The notes under the pieces were generated by a model. It saw only the letters and a list, made by a program, of their open reading frames with translations, did not search any database and was not told where the DNA came from. A stretch of 64,000 bases of DNA from Pieris napi (lineage: Eukaryota > Arthropoda > Insecta > Lepidoptera > Pieridae): the NCBI RefSeq assembly GCF_905475465.1, contig NC_062253.1, positions 10,788,001-10,852,000 on the forward strand. The letters are read 5' to 3'. The position numbers and the translations under genes are program-made. Positions 57,196 to 64,000 of the stretch are shown piece by piece. Every line of letters starts with the position of its first letter. Positions within the stretch are counted from its first letter, which is position 1.

Positions 57196-58470
57196 ATATA
57201 TGAGGTATGTCAACAGTCATTTTAAATTCCGTTATTGATATAATATGCGCTGAATTGACTGTAATTTTTTACTAAGGGACGCTCCACAATCGATGCCGGT
57301 GTGAAGTTAATTTCGGACATATTTGACGCCTGGGAAGAATTATATGATGGAGTCGGCCTCATTTCTTTCTTTTGTGACCTGTCAAAGGCCTTTGACTGTG
57401 ATCATCCTGATATATTGGTTGAAAAGCTTCACACACTATGGCGTTTATGGCAAAGCTTCCAGCCTGATGAATTCATATTTTAAGGGAAGGATCCTAAGAG
57501 TGTATGCCAATGAAGTCACCTCTCCGGGTTCACAGGTGTTAATCAGCGTTCCCCAAGGCTCGATTCTCGGGTCTTTCTTATTTATGATTTACATAAACGA
57601 CGTCCCATTCTTTGTTAACGGAGTTCATGAGATGGTATTGTTTGCTGACGACACTTTACTTCTATTTAAAATGAATAGGAGAAACGTATTATTGTACGAT
57701 GTTAACAATTCTATATCTCGTATAATTAACTGGTATAATGTAAATTAGTAGTAGTAATTAGACTTACTACTTAATGAGAATAAAACAAAATATATTAGAT
57801 TTACAACTACTAGAGTAAAGTGAGATATAGCTTAACTGAAATTGAACTTAACTTTGTTGACAAATTGTATTCCTAGGCATAACAATAGATAGTAAACTCC
57901 AGAGAGGCCACACACAAAGAGACTCTTTCCAATAGGCTGAGCTTTGCAACATATGCAGTAAAGAAAATCCGACAGATTACTGATCAGGACACGGCTAAAA
58001 TTGTGTATCATAGCTCCTTTCACAGCGTTATGTCGTACGGTATTCTACTGAGGGGTGCTGCTGCAGAGGTTCAATCCATATTTATGCTGAAGAAGCGGAC
58101 TGTTCGGGATATTTGTTATATTTCCCCAAGGGAGTCGGTACGGAACAAGTTTAATATAATGCCGGCATACACTATCTGGTCAATTTATTCTTGAGGCCTT
58201 GTTTGTCACTTTCACTAGTATAATACTCGAAAGAGAACTAATTTAAGCGTACGACCAAGAAGGCTCCAGAAGATAAACTATGGAAATTGTATTCATTTAC
58301 ATAACTCCCAAGCAAAATTAGAGAATGTTCACTAAATAAATTCAAAGCTTCCGTAATCAATAATAAATCAATAAAGGTTTTTATTAATTTGAGGAATATT
58401 TAAATGATCCTTGGGATAATCCTATATGAATAAAGTTATTTTGATGTTTGAGTTTTGAGTTTGTAAAAAT
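57195..58470 (+). pseudogene. jockey-like reverse transcriptase, long fragment (module 5)
   Basis: It encodes KLISDIFDAWEELYDGVG, CDLSKAFDCDHPD, then after a frameshift near 57,430 SSLMNSYFKGRILRVYANE, SVPQGSILGSFLF and FADDTLLLF, ending YNVN. Post-RT pieces follow (TAKIVYHSSFHSVMSY, SIFMLKKRTVRDI). The 3' tail TGAATAAAGTTATTTTGA is at about 58,430. It is dead, and the sister of the 46.6 kb fragment. Confidence 0.8.
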
Positions 58471-58531
58471 CAAATGTTTCGTAAGGTGATTTCTATTATT
58501 AAAAAAAATACTCCGCCATAACAGCTATCGT

Positions 58532-58616
58532 TGCCTTGACCAGGGTTACTACGAACCTGGGTTACTACGGCCACAACGTAGGGTGGACGATCCATCACCA
58601 CTAGACGATCACGACG
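58532..58616 (-). pseudogene. tRNA-His pseudogene (module 5)
   Basis: Recognisable tRNA-His sequence with the GGACGATCCA insert of the 47,712 copy, plus a partial duplication around the T arm (GGGTTACTACGAACCTGGG) and loss of the 5' acceptor end and its flank. It cannot fold as a tRNA. Confidence 0.85.
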
Positions 58617-58797
58617 AGCAGATACCTTTCATCACTTATCACTCAAAAGGTATCGTCAATTGTATTACTTAGCTAAATTAAAATGACCAACTACGGGTAG
58701 TTTATATAAGTGAAAGTGTAACTTAAATCTTTCGTATAACCGTTGTGAAATAAGAAAAACGAGAAAAACAAATTGTGTCCTTTTATGTAACATAAAA

Positions 58798-59616
58798 TTA
58801 ATCTCTTGTAATTTCACTTCTGAGCCAATCTAAATGTGGGCTGACTGGTATATCTAAACCCGCATAGTTAAATCTTCCAAAAACCGGGTTATTCTTTTGT
58901 ATGAAACACCTTAAACTGGCAGAATGGACACCAATAACTCCCGAACTATGCAAAACTGTGCCTCCTGAATCTCCTGGACACAGGAACTCTGTTACCCCGC
59001 ACTTAGGCACTGTACATATACTTATATGTATGTTTGAAAACGAAGTACGTTTACATGTCATCAACATAACATCCATCATTTTTAAAGTTCTGTTAGTTTC
59101 TGGATCCTTTTCATATAAAGTATGCGTTCTCCCATAACCTAAGAGTATCGCTTCTTGTCCAACGAGAGTGGTATAGTCGACTGAGCTGAGTTTCGCGTAA
59201 AATGGAAGTTGAATGCTATCAGTTTTCACTAAAGCTATGTCATTTGCTGGGCCACCATTGTTAACTGGTCTGTTTGGATTCGAGATCATTTTAGTAATTT
59301 TTTTCCGTTGCAGCTCACCTGTTGTATTATAACGAATAAATAGTGATTCCCTTTCATACAACATTACAATATACTCATTTTCAATGCAGTGCGAGGCTGT
59401 TAACGTCCAAGTGGAAGAGAGAGCAGTGGCGGAACAGAATGGAGCATATTTTAATTTCCCGACCCCCTCGTGTATTGTATATTCCATAAGGACTGCGAAA
59501 GGAAATTTTTCCATATCAGCGACTTTACCTCCATAAATTCGAAGATCCGGCCTAAGATGGCTAAAACTAGGACCATACAATAGTGTTAACACAAGCAGAA
59601 CTCGATTAATCATCAT
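58798..59616 (-). CDS. secreted S1-family serine protease, copy 4
   Basis: 272 residues from the conserved MMINRVLL. The frame stays open 25 codons further upstream (to 59,691), but that extension is not conserved in copies 1 and 3. Signal peptide, LRPDLR and IYGG are present. His in TASHC, Asp in NDIALVK, Ser in LCPGDSGGT; Phe at position 189. About five residues before the EGVGKLKYAPFC region are deleted relative to other copies (VLMEYTIHEG), removing one surface loop. A CKRTSFSNIHIS segment replaces CKRTPxTKxYLS. Seven cysteines. The 3' flank is of the long-module type. No inactivating change seen. Confidence 0.9.
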   Translation of the reverse strand: MMINRVLLVLTLLYGPSFSHLRPDLRIYGGKVADMEKFPFAVLMEYTIHEGVGKLKYAPFCSATALSSTWTLTASHCIENEYIVMLYERESLFIRYNTTGELQRKKITKMISNPNRPVNNGGPANDIALVKTDSIQLPFYAKLSSVDYTTLVGQEAILLGYGRTHTLYEKDPETNRTLKMMDVMLMTCKRTSFSNIHISICTVPKCGVTEFLCPGDSGGTVLHSSGVIGVHSASLRCFIQKNNPVFGRFNYAGLDIPVSPHLDWLRSEITRD

Positions 59617-60010
59617 ATTAAATAAATTCGAAACAAAAAATAAAATAAACAATTTTAACGTGAATTTTTGTACAGGAAAATAAAAAATCAAATTTGATTT
59701 TTATATTTTATGATATTGAGTAAGCATATTGCATTTTTATTATTATATATATTGCAATTCTTTTGTTAATAATAATAATTCTAAGAATAACATTTTGTTC
59801 AATCCAAATGTACACGTATTACAAAAACGCAAAGAATTTGCATTTTTTGAACTTTTCATAAATGACAAATATAAATTCAACCTTGACATATATATTACAG
59901 AATCTAGTTGGGAATTTAGAAATAATTTTATTGCTAACTCGATTTATCAGACATTTGAATGAAATCAATATTCAGAATTATATAAATTATAATTTGTTCA
60001 AGTGCACAGG
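59617..60010. repeat. shared upstream block of protease copy 4
   Basis: Carries TTAACGTGAATTTTTGTAC (a shortened version of the block in copies 2 and 3), then CAATCCAAATGTACACG. It diverges after about 59,945, where a LINE insertion follows. The first part is nearly identical to 63,701-64,000. Confidence 0.75.
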
Positions 60011-60245
60011 TGCTTATTAAAGATTTAAGTTGGCGCCTAGTAGATAGTGCCGGTGATCCCAGAGCTGGCACTTTCCTGGCTCAACGAATAAGTGTCGCAA
60101 TACAGCGAGGAAATGCTGCCAGCGTTAAAGGTACACACACTGCTACAGGGACCAAAATTTTTAAATTTGTTTTGATTTTCATTTTAATTAGGTTTTTCTA
60201 TTATTACTTTGTAGGTTAAGAAAATTGTAAATACTGTATATTTGT
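60005..60245 (+). mobile_element. LINE C-terminal fragment inserted in the upstream block
   Basis: The + strand encodes DSAGDPRAGTFLAQR and ISVAIQRGNAASVKG, the conserved tail of the LINE family at 5.3 and 32.9 kb, followed by the shared 3' end ATTGTAAATACTGTATATTTG. ATTTGTT on both sides (near 59,991 and 60,240) may be the target duplication. It is a young, 5'-truncated insertion, since its reading frame is open over the retained tail. Confidence 0.75.
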
Positions 60246-60625
60246 TTATCGAGTATAAAATGTCTTTATTGACCTCCATCTGCTGTCAGCTTTTAGTGAA
60301 GTGTAATAAAGGGCTAATTGTGTGTGGGAACTTCAATGTCAATATTAACTTTCTCATTGTAATTCAAGTATACGCATGCTTAGTTTTTTTCGTTCATACA
60401 ATTTCATTCACCCACAAGAATAACAGCCAGCAGTGCATGCCCATAGAATGTTTTTATTTTCAAAACATTTAAATCTGATCACACTGGCCAATTGTTTGAA
60501 TTCCAATTAAGGCAATAAAAAACATGTAAAGAGGAGAAAATTTTGATAACTTCTATTAAAATTGACCGTTTGGTCGGATTTCAGGAAGAATTGGTGTATA
60601 GGATGCCATTTCTGTTTTTGTGATT
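60246..60625. repeat. array spacer of the module 5/6 junction
   Basis: Resumes the shared block with GAGTATAAAATGTCTTTATTG, GGGCTAATTGTGTGTGGGAAC and GAATTCCAATTAAGGCA, as at 49.2 and 55.95 kb. Confidence 0.75.
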
Positions 60626-60755
60626 GCCATTTTTTATATAATACGGGGACAAACGAGCCTACGGGACACCCAAAAAGGCCAGTCATCGCATCCCATAGAC
60701 CCCCATTTTTAGTGGGTGCGTTGCCGGCGTTTGAGGGAGGAGTACACTCGAAATT
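60626..60755 (-). mobile_element. LINE 3' tail fragment inside the array unit
   Basis: ACAAACGAGCCTACGGGACA and GGGTGCGTTGCCGGCGTTTG match the copies at 49.56 and 56.29 kb. Confidence 0.7.
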
Positions 60756-60929
60756 TATACAGTACTTTTTTTTACTTTATTAGCTTCTGAGAGTTACACA
60801 GAAAAAGGTTAAAATTATATGATGAAAAGCAATTTTTTTTATTTGCACCATAGAATTCGGACAAACACATGATATAAATTGACATACATACAACACATAT
60901 TACACATAGTTATTAAGAATAGAAAGAAG

Positions 60930-61405
60930 AAACTAAATTAATTAAGGCTTCAATATGAAAAGTAAAAAGTGCACATGAATCATAATAATTTAATTTAAGA
61001 TCAGTCTCACGTCAGTTAGTAGGTATTATTAAAGTTAGGGATACGATGTGGACAGGTAATGTTTGTACAGAAGAAATTTAAAGGAAGATAGAGAAGGAGC
61101 TATGCGAATAGGGACGGGAAGTGGATTCCATAGCCTAACTGCAGAGACCTTAAAGGATTCGCCAAGAAAGGAGGAGTTATGAGAAGGGATTTCAAAGATA
61201 TAGTTTTCGGAAGAGCGTAAGCTATAGTTATGGGATCCTAAAATTTAAAATCATTTTTAAGATAGAAAGGAGTTTTAGTGTTGAACAGGATGGAAAATAA
61301 GAAATGGAGAACATGAGCATCGCGTCGCTGACGAATGGGTAACCAGTCTAGCCGCTTACGGAACGCAGAGATATGGTCGTAGTTTCTTAGACCGAATATA
61401 TTTAT
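60930..61405 (-). mobile_element. LINE C-terminal fragment of another family
   Basis: The minus strand encodes, across frameshifts, RKRLDWLPIRQRRDAHVLHF, then NTKTPFYLKND, then HNSSFLGESFKVSAVRLWN and SSFKFLLYKHYLS, a typical C-terminus of a LINE polyprotein. It is absent from the other modules at this place and replaces the expected spacer, so it is specific to this unit. Confidence 0.7.
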
Positions 61406-61409
61406 ACGT

Positions 61410-61720
61410 ATTTATGTTATTGATATAATAAGCTCTGAATTGGCTGTAATTTTTTACTAAGGGACGCTCTACAATCAATGCCGGTGTGAAGTTGATTTCG
61501 GACATATTTGACGCCTGGGAAGAAGTATATGATGGAGTCGGCCTCTTTTCTTTATTTTGTGACCTGTCAAAGGTCTTTGACTGTATTCATCCTGATCTAC
61601 TGGTTGAAAAGCTTCAACACTATGGCGTTGATGGCAAAGCTTCCAGCCTGATGAATTTATATTTAAAGAAAAGAATGCAAAGAGTTATCTAAGTTTTAGT
61701 TTTGAGTTTGTTAAAATCAA
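61410..61720 (+). pseudogene. short jockey-like RT fragment (module 6)
   Basis: Open for 68 codons: KLISDIFDAWEEVYDGVG, CDLSKVFDCIHPDLLVEKLQ, HYGVDGKASSLMNLYLKKR, then the TTTTAGTTTTGAGTTTG tail. It is the same truncated form as at 54.0 kb. Confidence 0.8.
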
Positions 61721-61784
61721 ATTTTTCGCTAGGTGATTTCTATGTACAATTTAAAAAAAATACTCCGCCGTAACAGCTATTCGC

Positions 61785-61856
61785 TGCCGTGACCAGGATT
61801 CGAACCTGGGTTACTACGGCCATAACGTAGGGTCCTAACCACTAGACGATCACGGC
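61785..61856 (-). tRNA. tRNA-His copy with ATG anticodon
   Basis: 72 nt, differing from the canonical copy at 44,561 by a single base: the anticodon loop reads TTATGGC instead of TTGTGGC. The acceptor, D, anticodon and T stems and both internal promoter boxes are perfect. If transcribed, A34 would need conversion to inosine to decode CAC. Eukaryotes normally decode His only with GTG. It may be a transcribed variant or an early pseudogene. Confidence 0.85.
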
Positions 61857-62149
61857 TATCGGAGCAGATACCTTTCACCACTTATCTCTCAAAAGGTATC
61901 GTGAATTGTATTACTAAGCTAAATTAAAATGGCCAACTACCCGTTCCTTCTATAAGTGATAGTGTAACTTCTTACATCTTCCGTATAACAGTTGTGAAAT
62001 AAGAAAAACAAGAATAACCAAATTGTGTTTTTTATGTAACTTTTAAGAGCGCTTGTGGCGACCGGAACCAATCAAATGTTGATAATGTCTCTGACTTCAA
62101 TTGAACGCCTATAACCTGCGATAGCTGTGTATTTGATATCCGAATAAAA
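61857..62149. repeat. short-module spacer 3' of protease copy 5
   Basis: Carries the GAGCGCTTGTGGCGACCGG segment and TATTTGATATCCGAATAAAA, as in modules 1, 2 and 4. Confidence 0.8.
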
Positions 62150-63700
62150 TTAATTTCTTGTAATTTCACTTCTGATCCTATCTAAATATGGGCGGACGGG
62201 TACACTTATACTCGCATAATTAAATCTTCCAAAAACTGGGCTATTCTTTGGTACGTAACACCTAATAACCATAGAATTTACACCAATAACTCCCGAACAT
62301 AACATCCATCATTTTTAAAGTAAAGTTAGTCCCTGGATCCTCTTCATATGAAGTACATATCGACGTAGGAAAGCATATTTGCTGTAAGTAGACAAAATAC
62401 CTAAAGTGACTTTTTCCTGCCATTAGAATTAGAAAAAAAAGCCGCATCGAATGACCCGGGTCCTGTGTCTCTACGATGAAAAAAAAATTACATACGCCGT
62501 TGAAAACGCCCGTACTTATATTTTTTTTAGCAAGATTAAATGCTGTATGTAGACCAAAATCTAGTCATTTCAGACATTTTGTACTTACAGCAAAAGAAAA
62601 ACTGCATTTTTTTCTTTACAAATACTTACTTCTTCCCATTTAAAAACTTAACGCTACTTACAGCATTTCAGCGACGTGTGATTTTTACATTCGTTTACTT
62701 ACAGCAAGTTTAGGGAACCTACAGATTTAGTTTTTTTTTACCATTTACAACATTTTATTTCAACCAAACATTACATTACCAAATGACCCACTGCATTTCT
62801 AGATCTAATCATAATTATTAACTAATCTTACATCTTGAATTGCAATTGAAAGTACCCAAATACATAAATGTACTGCTGCATACAGCATATTTACCGCCTG
62901 TAAATTGATAATATTTCCGCGCGTACATTTTTCTTCCTTAGTTACAGCGTTTTAAAGGTTTGTGATTTAAAAAACTGTTTGCTGTAAGTAGCCAAACACG
63001 TACTTATAGTAACTTTGGATAAAAAGTTTACATTGCAAATGGTGACTGGCGGTTAAATAAATATATGTTTCAAAAATGGTAGCAATATCATGGATAGGTC
63101 AGACACTATTAATTTTTTTCCGAAATTAATAAAGTTTTTTGGCTCTGGTGAACAATTGCAATATGTCTACTTACAGCAAATGTGCTTTCCTACGTCGATA
63201 TGTGTTTTCCCATAACCTAAGAGTATCGCTTCTTGTCCAACGAGAGTGGTATAGTCGACTGAGCTGAGTTTCGCGTAAAATGGAAGTTGAATGCTATCAG
63301 TTTTCACTAAAGCTATGTCATTTGGGACACCATTGTAAACTGGCCTGTTTGGATACGAGATCATTTTAATATTTTTTTTCCGTTGCAGCTCACCTGTTGT
63401 ATTATAACGAATAAAAAGTGATTCCCTTTCATACAACATTACAATATACTCATTTTCAATGCAGTGCGAGGCTGTTAACGTCCAAGTGGAAGAGAGAACT
63501 GTGGCGGAACAGAATGGATCATATTTTAATTTCCGGACCCCCTTGTGTGTTGTATATCTCTGCATTTCCATAAGGACTGCGAAAGGAAATTTTTCCATAT
63601 CAGCGTCTTTACCTCCATAAATTCGAAGATCCGGCCTAAGATGGCTAAAACTAGGACCATACAATAGTGTTAACACAAGCAGAACTCGATTAATCATCAT
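62150..63700 (-). pseudogene. S1-family serine protease, copy 5, broken
   Basis: The 5' half (63,700 down to about 63,200) encodes the normal signal peptide, LRPDLR-IYGG activation site, catalytic His (TASHC) and Asp (NDIALVK), to LLGYGKTH. There an 843-bp inverted-repeat element interrupts it. The 3' remnant resumes with TSYEEDPGTNFTLKMM but then lacks about 140 bp, including the whole CPGDSGG catalytic Ser region; the junction (CCGAAC then ATAACATCC) shows AAC microhomology. It then continues to the end of the gene. Two independent lesions make it non-functional. Its 3' end resembles copy 1 more than copies 2-4. Confidence 0.92.
62356..63198. mobile_element. 843-bp inverted-repeat DNA element with repeated internal motif
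   Basis: The 34-bp terminal inverted repeats (62,360-62,393 and 63,165-63,198) start TCGACGTAGGAAAGCA and have one mismatch. A TA pair flanks it (62,354-62,355 and 63,199-63,200); removing the element and one TA restores GAAGTATGTG, as expected from copies 1 and 3. The interior has no coding frame but contains many copies of TACTTACAGCA or its complement TGCTGTAAGTA (for example near 62,390, 62,583, 62,652, 62,697, 62,978 and 63,167). Such subterminal motifs are often transposase binding sites. The superfamily is not identified. Confidence 0.85.
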
Positions 63701-64000
63701 ATTAAATAAATTCGAAACAAAAAATAAAATAAACAATTTTAACGTGAAACCCCTTAATTTTTGTACAGGAAAATAAAAAATCAAATTTGATTTTTATATT
63801 TTATGATATTGCGTAAGCATATTGCATTTTTATTATTATATATATTGCAATTCTTTTGTTAATAATAATAATTTTAAGAATAACATTTTGTTCAATCCAA
63901 ATGTACACGTATTACAAAAACGCAAAGAATTTGCATTTTTTGAACTTTTCATAAATGACAAATATAAATTCAACCTTGACATATATATTACAGAATCTAG
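63701..64000. repeat. shared upstream block of protease copy 5
   Basis: Contains AACGTGAAACCCCTTA, then CAATCCAAATGTACACG, closely matching 59,617-59,900. The window ends within it, so the array probably continues. Confidence 0.8.

Larger units (their letters stand above)
42905..64000. repeat. tandem array of RT fragment / tRNA-His / serine protease modules
   Basis: The module is repeated at least five times and continues past the window edge. The left boundary is about 42,905, where AACAGTTGTGAAATAAGAAA first appears. Two module types alternate. 'Short' modules have RT at 44.4, 54.0 and 61.4 kb with a 72-nt tRNA-His. 'Long' modules have RT at 46.6 and 57.2 kb with a degenerate tRNA carrying an extra GGACGATCCA. 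Same-type spacing is about 7.3-7.4 kb after subtracting the mariner and Copia insertions, so the amplified unit is a dimer. Confidence 0.92.

Noticed and set aside
59617..59691. extended N-terminus of protease copy 4 (and similar for copies 2 and 5)
   Set aside because: The extension is not conserved in copies 1 and 3, varies with small indels, and would place extra sequence ahead of a good signal peptide.
42905..64000. CRISPR-like or prokaryotic defence array
   Set aside because: Repeats are kilobase-scale modules with tRNA, protease and LINE content in eukaryotic sequence; no short regularly spaced repeats and no cas-like genes.

Overview
The window looks like lepidopteran (moth or butterfly) nuclear DNA. 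It is strongly AT-rich. It carries short tRNA-derived SINEs of the kind common in moths, several 5'-truncated jockey/CR1-like LINE tails, a mariner, a Copia-type element and hAT-type elements, and it has no dense operon-like coding. No sequence search was possible, so the organism call is inference.

Positions 1 to about 42,900 form a gene-poor tract. I find no protein-coding exon there that I can defend. What can be supported is a scatter of repeats: SINEs near 4.5, 11.8, 17.3, 30.4, 34.9 and 41.1 kb; LINE 3' fragments near 5.3, 8.1, 15.8, 17.6, 24.8, 27.8, 31.7, 32.9 and 36.8 kb; a hAT-type element with an exact 8-bp target duplication nested in a SINE at 41.2-42.4 kb; and several inverted repeats, one with perfect 25-bp arms at 4.12 kb. 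GC/CpG-rich patches at 19.85-20.30 and 25.7-25.96 kb, each ending in a splice-donor-like motif, could be promoters or 5' non-coding exons. The desert may therefore be the intron or flank of a large gene, but that is a guess.

Positions from about 42,905 to the right edge are a tandem array. The repeated module, read on the + strand, is a jockey-like reverse transcriptase fragment, then a tRNA-His gene or relic on the minus strand, then an intronless secreted S1-family serine protease on the minus strand, then a shared upstream block. Four protease copies are intact (stops at 43,085, 47,983, 54,736 and 58,798) and a fifth (62,150-63,700) is broken. Two module types alternate: 'short' modules have a truncated RT, a well-formed 72-nt tRNA-His and about 100 extra bp 3' of the protease; 'long' modules have a longer RT, a degenerate tRNA and lack that segment. 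The real amplification unit is therefore a dimer of about 7.3-7.4 kb once later insertions are removed.

Younger insertions decorate the array, and sister modules give the pre-insertion site for some of them: a complete mariner with DD41D spacing (49,917-51,212), an internally deleted Copia-type element with identical LTRs (51,368-53,556), a CXC-domain transposon-like relic (44.93-46.51 kb), two LINE fragments (60.0 and 60.9-61.4 kb) and an 843-bp inverted-repeat element that splits the fifth protease.

The proteases keep the catalytic His, Asp and Ser, a signal peptide and an Arg-Ile activation site. They have Phe where trypsins have the specificity Asp189 and an odd number of cysteines, so their substrate cannot be read from the sequence. 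Nothing suggests a functional partnership between tRNA and protease; co-amplification is the simplest reading.
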